Source of the DNA: Kutzneria viridogrisea | Lineage (GTDB): Bacteria > Actinomycetota > Actinomycetes > Mycobacteriales > Pseudonocardiaceae | DNA: 64,000 nt | NCBI GenBank assembly: GCA_014138725.1 | Contig: JACJID010000002.1 | Span: 1,564,001-1,628,000, forward strand | Direction of reading: 5' to 3' | Shown here: piece by piece, positions 27,768-39,189 of the stretch | How positions within the stretch are numbered: the stretch's first letter is position 1 | Layout: the number at the start of each line of letters is the position of its first letter | Program-made: the position numbers and the translations under genes | The notes under the pieces: generated by a model | The model's input: only the letters and a program-made list of their open reading frames with translations | Databases searched by the model: none | What the model was told of the DNA's origin: nothing

Positions 27768-29093
27768 TCACGCCCGCATCACCGTGGCGATCGGGATGCG
27801 GGCGGCCCGCAGGGCGGGGATGCTGCCGCCGAGCACACCCGCGACCAGGCCGGCGATGATCCCGGCGACGGCTGCCTGCCAGGGGAAGGACAGGTCGCGC
27901 AGGAAGGCCATGCGCCCACTGCCCAGCAAGGGCACGGCGATCTTGAACGCGAGCGCGCCGACCCCGATGGCGGCGCCCGCGGTGAACAGGCCGGTCAGCA
28001 GGGTCTCGGCGAGCACGATGCCCGCGAGCAGCAGCCGGGAGGTGCCCACGGCTCTGCGCAGCGCGAACTCCTCGACCCGCTCGCCAACGGTGGCCAGCCC
28101 GACGTTGAGGATGGCCGCCACGCCGATGAGCAGCACCAGTGCGGCCATGCCCAGGAAGATCCAGCGCATCAGGTTCAGGGTGCTGGCCGCGCGCGCCCTG
28201 GACTGCACGAGCTCGGTGCGCAACTGGCTCGGGTCGACCCCGTTGGCCGCCAGTCTGGACTTGAGCACTCGCTCCACATCGGTACCGGCCCCCGACAGCA
28301 ACACGCTCGTGCCGCCGCCGAAGCGCGGATCGGGTGTGCCGGCCGTGGCGGTCGTGCTGGGCACCCAGTTGCTCAGCTCGTCCTGGCGCACGTAGGCGGC
28401 GGCCCCGTAGCCCCCGTCGTCCACCACCCCGATGATCTGCGGGGTCGGGTCGGCGGTCGCGCCGGCGATCCGCATCTGGGCGGGCACCCGGTAGCGCTGG
28501 AAACCGACCGCCGCCTGCTTGTTCAGCACGATGCGGGGCGCCAGCGAGGGCGCCGAGTCGAAGTCCAGCCACCGGCCGGACTCCTGCCGGTACGGCCGGA
28601 ACTGCCGCACGTCCCCGGTCAACGAGGTCAGCCGCACCTCGATCGCCACGCCCTTGGGCACGGACTGGTCCTCGCCGCTGGTGCAGTTGCCCTGGGAGTC
28701 GCAGGTCATCGGATAGCCGTAGCCCCCGGCGCCCGGCCCCTCGAACGGGCTGGCCCCGGGGTTGAGCGCCCGCACCCCCGGTTCACCGATGGTCGCGGAG
28801 GTGCTGCGCATGGCCACCGCGTCGGACCGCCCGGTCAGGGTCTCGGCCAGTACCTGAGGAACCTTCGGGTTGCTGGGCACGAAGAGCTGCGCTGTGCCGT
28901 CCTTGCCCGAGTTCAGCTCCACGTCGGCGAGCATCGCCCGCTCGGCGACCTGCGACCCGGCCTGCACGACCACGATCGCGAGCACGCCAAGGAACAGGCT
29001 CACCATGGACAGGAAGGTGCGCAGCTTGCGGGCGCGGATGCCCTGCACGCCGATGATCAGGGCGGAGCGCAGCTGCCCGGACATGCCGATCAC
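27768..29093 (-). CDS. MacB/FtsX-type ABC transporter permease
   Basis: A 441-residue permease. The first helix follows RARKLRTFLSMVSLFLGVLAIVVVQ; a large extracellular domain (about residues 50-270, with a Cys pair in TCDSQGNC) is followed by three C-terminal helices containing RVEEFALRRAVGTSRLLLAGIVLAETLLTG, the FtsX-domain hallmark. GTG 29093 overlaps the ATPase stop by four bases; ATG 29084 is an alternative. Together with the adaptor lipoprotein and ATPase it forms a MacAB-like mechanotransmission exporter of peptides, lipids or toxic compounds. No outer-membrane partner is expected. Confidence 0.87.
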   Translation of the reverse strand: MIGMSGQLRSALIIGVQGIRARKLRTFLSMVSLFLGVLAIVVVQAGSQVAERAMLADVELNSGKDGTAQLFVPSNPKVPQVLAETLTGRSDAVAMRSTSATIGEPGVRALNPGASPFEGPGAGGYGYPMTCDSQGNCTSGEDQSVPKGVAIEVRLTSLTGDVRQFRPYRQESGRWLDFDSAPSLAPRIVLNKQAAVGFQRYRVPAQMRIAGATADPTPQIIGVVDDGGYGAAAYVRQDELSNWVPSTTATAGTPDPRFGGGTSVLLSGAGTDVERVLKSRLAANGVDPSQLRTELVQSRARAASTLNLMRWIFLGMAALVLLIGVAAILNVGLATVGERVEEFALRRAVGTSRLLLAGIVLAETLLTGLFTAGAAIGVGALAFKIAVPLLGSGRMAFLRDLSFPWQAAVAGIIAGLVAGVLGGSIPALRAARIPIATVMRA

Positions 29094-29764
29094 GCGAGCA
29101 CCCCGTCCCGCAGCCGCAGCACGCGGCCCATCTTGGCGGCGTGGTCCTGGTCGTGGGTGACCAGGATCAGCCCGCACCCCTGGTCGGTGGCCGAGCGCAG
29201 CACCTCGACGACCAGGTTGCCGGTCTCCGCGTCCAGTGCGCCGGTGGGTTCGTCGGCGAGCAGGATGCGCGGCTCGCGGACCAGCGCGCGGGCGATGGCC
29301 ACCCGCTGCTGCTCACCGCCGGACAGCCGCGCGGGCTTGTGCTTGGCCAGGTGCGCGATGCCGACCCGGTCCAGGGCCGCGAGCACGCGGGCCCTGCGCT
29401 GCCTGCGCGAGGCCCAGCCCTGCCCGTTGACCAGGGCCATGGCCACGTTCTGCATTGCGGTCAGGTGCTTGAGCAGGAAGAACCGCTGGAACACGAAGCC
29501 GAACTCGGCGCTGCGCAGGGCGGCGGCCTTGCGCTCGGGCAGCCGGGTGATGTCCCGGTCGCCGAGCAGGTAGGTGCCCCCGTCCGGGCGGTCGAACAGC
29601 CCGATCAGGCTGAGCAGGGTGGACTTGCCCGAGCCGGACCGGCCGAGTATCGCCACACTCTGTCCGCTGTGGACGGTCAGGTCCACGCCCGCGAGGATCG
29701 TGCGCGGCTCGTCCTGACCGGTCAGGGTCTTGGTGATGCCGCTGAGCTGGAGCAGCGCGGTCAC
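29090..29764 (-). CDS. MacB/LolD-type ABC transporter ATPase
   Basis: A 224-residue ATPase subunit. Walker A GRSGSGKS (residues 41-48), Q-loop FVFQRFFLLKHLTAMQNV, signature LSGGEQQRVAIARAL, Walker B ILLADEPTGALD, and VTHDQDHAAKMGRVLRLRDG at the end. The Q-loop and signature are those of the MacB/LolD/FtsE group, which works with FtsX-type permeases. It overlaps both neighbours by four bases (GTGA), so the three genes are translationally coupled. Confidence 0.92.
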   Translation of the reverse strand: MTALLQLSGITKTLTGQDEPRTILAGVDLTVHSGQSVAILGRSGSGKSTLLSLIGLFDRPDGGTYLLGDRDITRLPERKAAALRSAEFGFVFQRFFLLKHLTAMQNVAMALVNGQGWASRRQRRARVLAALDRVGIAHLAKHKPARLSGGEQQRVAIARALVREPRILLADEPTGALDAETGNLVVEVLRSATDQGCGLILVTHDQDHAAKMGRVLRLRDGVLA

Positions 29765-30777
29765 CGGCCACCCACCGCGGTGGGACCGCCCGGCTGGCCG
29801 TTCTGCGGGGCGGCGGGCAGGTTCGGCCCTGGCACGCCCAGGGTCTCCTCCCCGGTCAGCCCCGACTTGACCTCCACCACCTTGCCGTCGGTCAGCCCGA
29901 GCACGACCTCGCGGGTCTCCCGGTGGCCGTCGGCGGCGACCACGTCCACCTTGCCCTTGCCCTGCGTGCCCGCGACGGCCTCCACCGGCACCACCAGCGC
30001 GTTCTGCGCCCTCTCGGTGACGACCTCCAGGGTGACGGCCGCCCCGTTGATCAGCTTCACGTCCTCGGGGGCCGTGCACACCAGGCGCAGGCCCGTGGGC
30101 TCGGAGGGCTTGGCCGTGGGCGCCTTGGACCCGGCTGGCGGCGGCAGCGTGATCGGCGCGCGGCCTGGGGTGGTCGGCGGGGCCGGGGCCTGCGGCGGGG
30201 CGGGCGGCTCGGGCATCGTGCCGCCGGGCAGGGCGGCGATCGTGCCCAGCGCCGTGCACGGGAACGGCCCGGGGCCGTCCTTGATCTGGGCCTGCACCGA
30301 GGCCGTGGCGCTGGAGATCCGGTACGCCTGCGCCCCGTCCAGTTCGGCGACGACCCCGTAGCCGGCCCGCTTGGCGGAGGCGATCGGCATGCCCGCGGTG
30401 ACGGTGGACTTGTCCTCGACCAACCTGCCCGCGAACGTGGCGCCAGCGGGCACCTCCACCGGGTGCGGCACGCCCGAGGCCCAGATGTTGGCCACCCGCG
30501 TGGCCGTGGTCGGCGTGGACTCCGGCTGCTTCACGTCCAGGTAGCGGATCTGCCCGTCCACCGGGGCGACCAGCCCGAAGACCGGGTCGAGCGCGACCTT
30601 GCCGGTCAGGCTCACCTTGTTGGCCAGGTCCTGGCGGACGGGCTTGGCGGTGGTCACGGCCTTGCCGCGCTGGGCCAGTTCCGGAACCGACTGGTCTGGT
30701 TTGGCCTCACTGCACGCGACGAGCACACCCCCCGCCAGCACGAACACGGCACAGCGGAGCAGGACTCGATTGGGCAC
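29761..30777 (-). CDS. MacA-like efflux adaptor lipoprotein
   Basis: A 338-residue exported protein. The signal peptide VPNRVLLRCAVFVLAGGVLVAC ends in a lipobox with Cys22. The mature chain has a periplasmic-adaptor-like layout: LANKVSLTGKVALDPVFGLVAPVDGQIRYL (lipoyl/barrel hybrid), a Pro-rich linker (TMPEPPAPPQAPAPPTTPG), and a C-terminal barrel with ALVVPVEAVAGTQGKGKVDVVAADG and REVVLGLTDGKVVEVKSGLTGEE, typical of MacA/HlyD proteins. GTG 30777 has GGGGG upstream. It likely caps or stabilises the FtsX-like permease outside the membrane. Confidence 0.85.
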   Translation of the reverse strand: MPNRVLLRCAVFVLAGGVLVACSEAKPDQSVPELAQRGKAVTTAKPVRQDLANKVSLTGKVALDPVFGLVAPVDGQIRYLDVKQPESTPTTATRVANIWASGVPHPVEVPAGATFAGRLVEDKSTVTAGMPIASAKRAGYGVVAELDGAQAYRISSATASVQAQIKDGPGPFPCTALGTIAALPGGTMPEPPAPPQAPAPPTTPGRAPITLPPPAGSKAPTAKPSEPTGLRLVCTAPEDVKLINGAAVTLEVVTERAQNALVVPVEAVAGTQGKGKVDVVAADGHRETREVVLGLTDGKVVEVKSGLTGEETLGVPGPNLPAAPQNGQPGGPTAVGGR

Positions 30778-30893
30778 CGACAACCCCCACAGTCTCGGCG
30801 AAGTGCGCTCATCCGAAGACCTGACGCACAACTGGGGATCATCGTTGCGTATCCGGGACGATCAGTCCCGAAAATGAGCAAACCGCAGAAGGT

Positions 30894-31325
30894 TCAGGAA
30901 GCCCAGGGAATGGAACTGCCCGGAGGGGAGGACTCCAGCCAGGACAGGAAGCCGGTCATGGCGTCCACGCCCATGGCGATCTCCACGATGCCCTCGGGGC
31001 CGTGGCAGCTGATGACCATCGAGCCCAGCGGCATGGAGTAGCTCTCCGGGCCGGTGGGCTCGCGGCGCTCGTCGATCTCCAGGCCCTCGCGCCGGATGAC
31101 CTGGTCGGGGCCGGAGCGCAGGCTCAGCACCCGGTACCAGACGAACTCGTCGCCCCGGTAGCGGCCGACGCCCAGCTGCCAGCCCCGGCCGCTGTCGTCG
31201 CGCCGCCCGCGCAGGGCCACGTGCACGCCACCGGCGCGCAGCAGCCTGAGCCTGCGCCAGGCCAGCATCGCTACGACGGCGGCCGTGGCGACCAGGACCA
31301 CCCCCACGATCCAAGTCACGTCCAC
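30894..31325 (-). CDS. DUF2550 membrane-anchored protein
   Basis: A 143-residue protein with one N-terminal transmembrane helix (VTWIVGVVLVATAAVVAMLAW) followed by a cytoplasmic beta-rich domain (GRRDDSGRGWQLGVGRYRGDEFVWYRVLSLRSGPD). A member of this family follows atpC in mycobacteria and related genera, and the same position is kept here, 25 bases after the atpC stop. Its function is unknown. GTG 31325 has GAGGGG upstream at a slightly long distance. Probably the last gene of the atp operon. Confidence 0.85.
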   Translation of the reverse strand: MDVTWIVGVVLVATAAVVAMLAWRRLRLLRAGGVHVALRGRRDDSGRGWQLGVGRYRGDEFVWYRVLSLRSGPDQVIRREGLEIDERREPTGPESYSMPLGSMVISCHGPEGIVEIAMGVDAMTGFLSWLESSPPGSSIPWAS

Positions 31326-31350
31326 GGCCGCGCTGCCCCTCAGCTGAAGA

Positions 31351-31716
31351 TCAGACCGTCTGGCCTGCGGCGCGGAGTCGGGCGGCTGCTCTTGCCCGCT
31401 CGTCCTCGTCGCCCTTGTCGAGTTCGGCACGGGCCGCGGCCACGTCGATCTCGTCGGCCAGTTCGGCGGACTCGGCGAGCACGCTCACCCCGTCGCCGGT
31501 GACCGAGAGGAAGCCCCCGTGCACCGCGGCGATCACCGTCTCGCCGTCGGTGGTAACGATCTTTACTACGCCGCCTTCGACGAGCTGACCGAGCACAGGC
31601 TCGTGACCGGCCATGATGCCGATCTCGCCCTCGGTCGTCTGGGCGACCACCAGCGAGGCGGTGCCGGACCACAGGCGCCGTTCCACGGCGACCAGCTGGA
31701 CGGACATCTCAGCCAC
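31351..31716 (-). CDS. atpC: ATP synthase F1 epsilon subunit
   Basis: A 121-residue subunit of the central stalk that couples rotation to catalysis and can inhibit ATP hydrolysis. The beta-barrel domain is clear ([35 protein letters not shown] and [14 protein letters not shown]); the C-terminal helices are short, ending [14 protein letters not shown], so the inhibitory two-helix tail is partly reduced, as in mycobacteria. The GTG start has AGGAG upstream. It is separated from atpD by 137 bases that contain a strong hairpin, an unusual break in an otherwise compact operon. Confidence 0.95.
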   Translation of the reverse strand: MAEMSVQLVAVERRLWSGTASLVVAQTTEGEIGIMAGHEPVLGQLVEGGVVKIVTTDGETVIAAVHGGFLSVTGDGVSVLAESAELADEIDVAAARAELDKGDEDERARAAARLRAAGQTV

Positions 31717-31797
31717 GCGCTTCTCCTTCGTCTGGCGTCGTGAACAGTCTAATGGGTGAGTTGGCGACCTCGGGGGCCAACCCCGGGCGCCACTGAC

Positions 31798-31840
31798 AGC
31801 GGAGGCCGGTGCGCCCGTGTGGGCGACACCGGCCTCTGCT
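31798..31840 (-). terminator. hairpin inside the atp operon between atpD and atpC
   Basis: GAGGCCGGTG and CGCCC (31802-31816) pair with GGGCG and CACCGGCCTC (31821-31836) around a GTGT loop, with one bulged A. AGC/GCT adds three outer pairs across a G-T wobble, giving about 18 pairs. It begins 13 bases after the atpD stop. It could lower atpC expression by partial termination or define an mRNA processing point. Confidence 0.75.
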
Positions 31841-31853
31841 CACAGCTCGGGAC

Positions 31854-34206
<2,353 letters not shown>

Positions 34207-34217
34207 GGCTGCTCACG

Positions 34218-35864
34218 TCACTTCTGGGTGGGAGCGGGCCGGTTGACCTTCACCGACTCGTGCCCGACCTTGTCGGCGTCCATCGCCTCGGCGGCCGGCT
34301 CGTTGACCACGGAGCTGCCGTCGGAGGCGGTGAACTGCTGCTTGAAGGCGTTGATGGCGTTGACGAGGCGCTCCTCGTTCTCCGAGCTCAGGTCCTTGGT
34401 GTCCCTGATCTCGCTGAGGATGCCCGCCTCGTTGCGGCGCACGTGGTCCAGGAACTCGGACTCGAAGCGGCGCACGTCGGCGACCGGCACGGTGTCCAGG
34501 TGGCCACGGGTGCCCACGAAGATCGAGACGACCTGCTCCTCGACCGCGAACGGGCTGTAGGCGGGCTGCTTGAGCAGCTCGACCAGCCGGGCGCCGCGGT
34601 CCAGCTGCGACTTGGAGGTCGCGTCCAGGTCGGAGGCGAAGGCGGCGAACGCCTCCAGCTCGCGGTACTGGGACAGGTCCAGTCGCAGCGAACCGGCGAC
34701 CTTGCGCATGGCCTTGATCTGCGCGGAGCCACCGACTCGGGACACCGACACACCGACGTTCACCGCGGGGCGGACACCCTGGTTGAACAGGTCGGACTCC
34801 AGGAAGCACTGGCCGTCGGTGATCGAGATGACGTTGGTGGGGATGTAGGCCGAGATGTCGTTGGCCTTGGTCTCGATGATCGGCAGACCGGTCATCGAAC
34901 CCGCACCGAGCTCGTCGGACAGCTTCGCGCAGCGCTCCAGCAGACGGGAGTGCAAGTAGAAGACGTCGCCGGGGTAGGCCTCGCGGCCCGGCGGGCGGCG
35001 CAGCAGCAGCGAGATCGCGCGGTAGGCCTCGGCCTGCTTGGTGAGGTCGTCGAACACGATCAGGACGTGCTTGCCCTCGTACATCCAGTGCTGGCCGATG
35101 GCCGAGCCGGTGTAGGGGGCCAGCCACTTGAAGCCGGCGGGGTCGGAGGCCGGGGCGGCGACGATGGTGGTGTACTCCAGCGCACCGGCGTCCTCCAGCG
35201 CCCGCTTGACCGAGGCGATGGTGGAGCCCTTCTGGCCGACCGCGACGTACACGCAGCGCACCTGCTGCTTGGGGTCGCCGGTCTCCCAGGCCTTCTTCTG
35301 GTTGATGATCGTGTCGACGCAGACCGTGGTCTTGCCGGTCTTGCGGTCACCGATGATCAGCTGGCGCTGGCCGCGGCCGATCGGGGTCTGCGAGTCGATC
35401 GCCTTGATGCCGGTCTGCAGCGGCTCCTTGACCGGCTGCCGCTGCATCACGGTGGCGGCCTGCAGTTCCAGCACGCGGTTGTCGTCGGCGACGATGTCGC
35501 CGAGACCGTCGATCGGCTGGCCCAGCGGGTTGACCACGCGGCCGAGGAAGCCGTCGCCGACCGGCACGGAGAGCACCTTGCCGGTCCGCTTGACCTCCTG
35601 GCCCTCCTCGATCGACTCGTAGCCGCCGAGGATGACCGCACCGATCTCCCGCACGTCCAGGTTCAGCGCGACGCCCAGGATGCCGCCGGGGAACTCCAGC
35701 AGCTCGTTGGTCACCGCCGAGGGCAGGCCCTCGACATTGGCGATGCCGTCACCGGTGGAGGTGACGACGCCGACCTCTTCCCGGTTGACCTCCGGGGAGT
35801 AGCTGGTGACGTAGTTCTCGATCGCACTGCGGATCTCGTCCGACGAGATCGTCAGCTCCGCCAT
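34218..35864 (-). CDS. atpA: ATP synthase F1 alpha subunit
   Basis: A 548-residue regulatory nucleotide-binding subunit. Walker A GDRKTGKT lies at residues 172-179; [41 protein letters not shown] is the signature region with the arginine finger. The C-terminal extension after about residue 510 ([31 protein letters not shown]) is longer than in Escherichia coli, as in mycobacteria where such a tail limits ATP hydrolysis. It lies between atpH and atpG with short gaps (55 and 11 bases). Confidence 0.97.
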   Translation of the reverse strand: MAELTISSDEIRSAIENYVTSYSPEVNREEVGVVTSTGDGIANVEGLPSAVTNELLEFPGGILGVALNLDVREIGAVILGGYESIEEGQEVKRTGKVLSVPVGDGFLGRVVNPLGQPIDGLGDIVADDNRVLELQAATVMQRQPVKEPLQTGIKAIDSQTPIGRGQRQLIIGDRKTGKTTVCVDTIINQKKAWETGDPKQQVRCVYVAVGQKGSTIASVKRALEDAGALEYTTIVAAPASDPAGFKWLAPYTGSAIGQHWMYEGKHVLIVFDDLTKQAEAYRAISLLLRRPPGREAYPGDVFYLHSRLLERCAKLSDELGAGSMTGLPIIETKANDISAYIPTNVISITDGQCFLESDLFNQGVRPAVNVGVSVSRVGGSAQIKAMRKVAGSLRLDLSQYRELEAFAAFASDLDATSKSQLDRGARLVELLKQPAYSPFAVEEQVVSIFVGTRGHLDTVPVADVRRFESEFLDHVRRNEAGILSEIRDTKDLSSENEERLVNAINAFKQQFTASDGSSVVNEPAAEAMDADKVGHESVKVNRPAPTQK

Positions 35865-35919
35865 GTCGTTCCTGCTCTCACTTCTCTGCTTGGCCAGTGT
35901 TGCAAGTCGTGGGGGCCGT

Positions 35920-36753
35920 TTAGGCGGCCAGTTGGCGGCGAAGCGCTTCCAGGCGCCCTGCCGCGCTGCCGTCGATGACCTCGTCTCCGACCCGGATCAC
36001 CAGGCCACCGCCGAGATCGGGGTCGATCTCGACGTGGAGCACGATCGGACGCGAGTAGACCCGCGTCAGGGTCGCCGCCAGGCGCTCGTACTGCTGCTCG
36101 GTCAGCGGGCTGGCCGTGCGGACGTAGGCGACCGAGCGCTCCCGGCGCTTGGCCGCCGCGGCGGCCAGCTCCTCGAGACCGGCCACCAGGCGACGCCCCC
36201 GGGGCAGCACGACGAGCTGCTCCACGAGCTGCTTGGTGACCGGCTCGACCTTGCCCGACACCAGGGTGTCGACCAGGCCGAGCTTGGCCTCGCTGGCACC
36301 GTCCCGAGCCGAGAGCAGGCGCTCCAGCTCGGGCTGACCGGCGAGGATCCGGCCGAACCGGAACAGCTCGTCCTCGACCGCGTCCAGCCTGTTCTCCCGC
36401 TCCGCCCGCACCAGCAGTGCGGTGCGGGCCAGCGACTCCAGGCCGTCCAGCAGCTCACGGGCGCTGGACCACCGCGCCGTGACCGCGGCGGCGAGCACCT
36501 GCAGCGTGGGCTCGCCGACCTTGCCCGCCAGCAGACCGCGGACCAGGGCCTCACGGCCCGCCGGGTCGGAGGAGGCGTCGGCGACGACCCTGCGCAGCCC
36601 GTGCTCCCCGGCCAGCAGGCCGACGACCGAGAACAGCTCGTCACCGAGGGCGGTGAGCCCGTCGGGGTCGACACCGTCGACCACGTCGAGCAGCCGCAGC
36701 TCGGCTGCGGCCAGGGCGTCCCGGCTCGCGGCGTGCAGTGCGTGCAACGTCAT
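35920..36753 (-). CDS. atpH: ATP synthase delta subunit
   Basis: A 277-residue peripheral-stalk protein connecting F1 to the b subunit. The C-terminal OSCP-like end is [63 protein letters not shown]. At 277 residues it is the long actinobacterial form; Escherichia coli delta is about 177. Unlike mycobacteria, where a b-type segment is fused to delta, here b and delta are separate genes with 12 bases between them. Confidence 0.94.
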   Translation of the reverse strand: MTLHALHAASRDALAAAELRLLDVVDGVDPDGLTALGDELFSVVGLLAGEHGLRRVVADASSDPAGREALVRGLLAGKVGEPTLQVLAAAVTARWSSARELLDGLESLARTALLVRAERENRLDAVEDELFRFGRILAGQPELERLLSARDGASEAKLGLVDTLVSGKVEPVTKQLVEQLVVLPRGRRLVAGLEELAAAAAKRRERSVAYVRTASPLTEQQYERLAATLTRVYSRPIVLHVEIDPDLGGGLVIRVGDEVIDGSAAGRLEALRRQLAA

Positions 36754-36765
36754 CGTGTCCTCTGC

Positions 36766-37308
36766 CTACTTGCTCGCGGGCGCCGCGGCGGCGTCCAGCT
36801 CGTCGAGGAAGCGGTCCACGGTGCCGCGCCTGCGCGCATCGTCCTCAAGGGACTCGCCGACCACCTTGCCTGCCAGGTCGACAGCGAGGCGGCCGAGCTC
36901 GGAGCGCAGCTCGGCGACGATCTGCGCGCGCTGGGCCTGCAGCTGGGCCTGCCCCTGGGCGACGATCCGCGAGGACTCCTCCTGGGCCTGGGCCCGGAGC
37001 TCCTCCTTGATCTGCTCGGCCTCGATCCGCGCGTTGTCGCGGATCTTGGCCGCCTCGGCACGTGCGTCGGCCAGCTGCGCCTTGTACTGCGCCAGCGCCT
37101 GCTCGGCCTCGGCCTGCGCCTGCTCGGCCTTCTTGATGCCGCCTTCGATCTTGTCCACGCGCTCGGCGTAGAGCTTCTCGAAGCGCGGGACCACCAGCTT
37201 GCTCATCAGGAAGAGCAGAATGGCGAAGGCGATCAGACCGATGATGAGCTCGGGAATGCTGGGGATGACCGGGTTCGGCGCTCCCTCAGCAACCAAGAAG
37301 TTCGTCAC
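36766..37308 (-). CDS. atpF: ATP synthase Fo b subunit
   Basis: A 180-residue stator subunit: a short external N-terminus, one transmembrane helix (ELIIGLIAFAILLFLMSKLV) and a long charged coiled coil with alternating Ala/Glu/Gln (GGIKKAEQAQAEAEQALAQYKAQLADARAEAAKIRDNARIEAEQIKEEL). GTG 37308 has GGGAG five bases upstream. It starts 27 bases after atpE stops. Confidence 0.95.
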   Translation of the reverse strand: MTNFLVAEGAPNPVIPSIPELIIGLIAFAILLFLMSKLVVPRFEKLYAERVDKIEGGIKKAEQAQAEAEQALAQYKAQLADARAEAAKIRDNARIEAEQIKEELRAQAQEESSRIVAQGQAQLQAQRAQIVAELRSELGRLAVDLAGKVVGESLEDDARRRGTVDRFLDELDAAAAPASK

Positions 37309-37335
37309 GGCGTCTCCCTACTCGAAGGTCGACCG

Positions 37336-37557
37336 TCAGGAAGCGAGGAAGAAGAGCACGAAGCCGAGCAGTGCCAGCGCCTCGACCAGAACGAAGGTCT
37401 GCCACGCGATACCGATCAGCTTGCCCTGGGCCTCCGGCTGGCGGGCGGTGCCGTTGATGACGGCGGCGAAGATCAGACCAACACCGACGCCGGGGCCGAT
37501 GGCGGCGAGGCCGTAACCGATGGCAGCAAGGCCGGGGGCCGTGAGGGTGATGTTCAC
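37336..37557 (-). CDS. atpE: ATP synthase Fo c subunit (proteolipid)
   Basis: A 73-residue hairpin of two membrane helices. The polar loop ARQPEAQGK is conserved and the proton-carrying carboxylate is Glu59 in the second helix ([16 protein letters not shown]). The first helix has the tight glycine pattern [19 protein letters not shown] 37557 is preferred since AAAGGGA lies upstream; a GTG at 37575 in frame would add KGKHP. Multiple copies form the c-ring. Confidence 0.96.
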   Translation of the reverse strand: MNITLTAPGLAAIGYGLAAIGPGVGVGLIFAAVINGTARQPEAQGKLIGIAWQTFVLVEALALLGFVLFFLAS

Positions 37558-37608
37558 TGGGTGTTTCCCTTTCACACTCGGTCCGCAGACGATGCGGATC
37601 GGGGGTCT

Positions 37609-38391
37609 TTAGTGGCCGTCGGCCAGTGCGCTGCCGATGTAGTTGGCGGTCAGCATGGTGAAGACGTACGCCTGCAGGCACTGGATCAGCAGCTCGAGGA
37701 AGCTGAGCCCGATCGCCATCACGTATGCGACAGGCGAGATGAACTTGATGCCGATGACCGACTGCTCGAGGAAGTACGTGCCGCCCTCGATGAAGACCAG
37801 CAGCATGATGTGGCCCGCGAACATGGTCGCGAAGAGCCGGACCGTCAGCGTGATCGGACGGAAGATGAAGGTCGAGACGAACTCGATCGGCGTGAAGAGG
37901 ACCAGCACGCCCTTGGGCACGTCCGGCGGGAACAGGGTCTTGCCGAAGTAGTGCACAAATCCGTGCCGCTTGATGCCCACGAACATGAAGAGCACCCAGG
38001 ACAGCAGCGCCAGGCCCAGCGGGAACCCGATGTGGGCCATCGTCGGCAGCTGGAAGAACGGGATGAACCCGAACAGGTTGTTCACCAGGATGAAGGTGAA
38101 CATCGTCAGCAGCAGCGGCAAATACGGGCGCAGGTCCTTGGCCGCGATCTGCTCGCGGCCGATCCCGTTGCGCACGAAGTCGTACAGGTATTCGGAGATG
38201 AACTGGCCCTTGCCGGGAACCAGCTTCAGGCGCCCCGAGGCGATCACGTAGAACGCGCCGACCAGGATCACCGCCAAGGCGATCTGCAGCACCGGCTTCG
38301 TCACCCCGGGCAAGATCTCCGGGTAGAGAAAGCTCTGCGGGCCGGGCGCCACGAACTGCGCGCCACCCTCGGCCACCACAAGCGCGCCCAC
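37609..38391 (-). CDS. atpB: ATP synthase Fo a subunit
   Basis: A 260-residue membrane subunit forming the proton channel. The essential arginine is in RPITLTVRLFATMFAGHIMLL, and the final helix region FLELLIQCLQAYVFTMLTANYI is typical. GTG 38391 has AAGGAG six bases upstream; a GTG at 38415 would add eight residues without a ribosome-binding site. First gene of the core atpBEFHAGDC operon, 333 bases after the atpI-like gene. Confidence 0.96.
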   Translation of the reverse strand: MGALVVAEGGAQFVAPGPQSFLYPEILPGVTKPVLQIALAVILVGAFYVIASGRLKLVPGKGQFISEYLYDFVRNGIGREQIAAKDLRPYLPLLLTMFTFILVNNLFGFIPFFQLPTMAHIGFPLGLALLSWVLFMFVGIKRHGFVHYFGKTLFPPDVPKGVLVLFTPIEFVSTFIFRPITLTVRLFATMFAGHIMLLVFIEGGTYFLEQSVIGIKFISPVAYVMAIGLSFLELLIQCLQAYVFTMLTANYIGSALADGH

Positions 38392-38724
38392 CTGGGCTCC
38401 TTCCGGTTCTCCCACGCTGGCGTGTCACACCACTGGGGGAATCGTCACGATCAGGACTTAACGTACCCGACACACGTCAGGTACAAGGAGGCGGCCCCCC
38501 GGCTTCAGGACGTCAGGCACCGTGGGCACTCCACAGGGGTGTCCATGCCTGTCGTCCAGCCCCAGACCGGTCGCGGTAGACCTGGACTGAGGTGGGGGAT
38601 GACGGTGCAGCCTTCCCATCCGTCCCCAGGGCCTCCCGGGACGGTCAGGTTCCTGACCCGTCGAGGCGAACTGTAGCAGGCGTCTCAGGACACCCGTACT
38701 ACGCCTACTGGCCAGTTGGGAAAG
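38392..38724. promoter_or_regulatory. leader region of the atp operon with palindromic site
   Basis: About 330 bases between the atpI-like gene and atpB, without a gene. It holds a perfect inverted repeat GGTCAGG-TT-CCTGACC (38643-38658) and, nearer atpB, a possible -10 TACGTT (minus strand, 38465-38460) whose upstream TTGTAC (38486-38481) is only 15 bases away. The length suggests a separate promoter for atpB onward. No known riboswitch was recognised. Confidence 0.4.
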
Positions 38725-39189
38725 TCAGGACTTAGGTCCCGTAGCGCCCGTGATGACAGTCAGGACCTTGGTCTTGCGGAAGCCGATGACCTCGCCGACA
38801 GTCCAGACCACCAGGGTCGCCAGCACGGAGTAGGCGAACAGCTTCGCGTCGAACAGGGGGGTCTTCTTGAAGACGAACCCGAACACGAGCAGGAGGACGA
38901 ACTTGGCGATGTAGGTGCCCATCGCGGCGGCCAGCACGGTCATCGGCGGCTGGGCGGCCGTCTTGCGCATCACGAACAGGACCAGCATGCCGCCACCGAT
39001 GATGACCACCGAGCCGAGCACGGCGGCGATGGCACCGGCCAGCCCGGCGATCACCGAGCAGACGGCGATGGCGAGCACCGCCACGACCGAGGTGGGCAGC
39101 AGGGCGTAGCGCCGCATCCCGTGGGCGTAGCGCAGCACAGTTCCCTCGATCGAGTCGAGGGGCGGGAGGGACTTCTTGTCGGTAGTCAT
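38725..39189 (-). CDS. AtpI-like membrane protein preceding atpB
   Basis: A 154-residue protein with four membrane helices (LPTSVVAVLAIAVCSVIAGLAGAIAAVLG; MTVLAAAMGTYIAKFVLLLVFGFVFK; KLFAYSVLATLVVWTVGEVIGFRKTK). It occupies the position of the AtpI-like gene (Rv1303 type) in mycobacteria, between wecA and atpB. AtpI proteins are assembly helpers for the c-ring in other bacteria; sequence similarity here is weak, so the role is inferred from position. Its ATG overlaps the wecA-like stop by four bases. Confidence 0.78.
   Translation of the reverse strand: MTTDKKSLPPLDSIEGTVLRYAHGMRRYALLPTSVVAVLAIAVCSVIAGLAGAIAAVLGSVVIIGGGMLVLFVMRKTAAQPPMTVLAAAMGTYIAKFVLLLVFGFVFKKTPLFDAKLFAYSVLATLVVWTVGEVIGFRKTKVLTVITGATGPKS

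Noticed and set aside
27768-30777. An FtsE/FtsX cell-division pair
   Set aside because: The permease has a large external domain and the operon includes an adaptor lipoprotein, which fits MacA/MacB better than FtsEX; ftsE/ftsX are normally beside prfB and smpB.
35863-38676. A 937-codon open frame on the plus strand opposite the atp genes
   Set aside because: It is antisense to atpH, atpF, atpE and atpB, all of which have clear family motifs. Long antisense frames are expected in GC-rich coding DNA; the translation is His/Gln/Arg/Glu-rich shadow sequence without domains.
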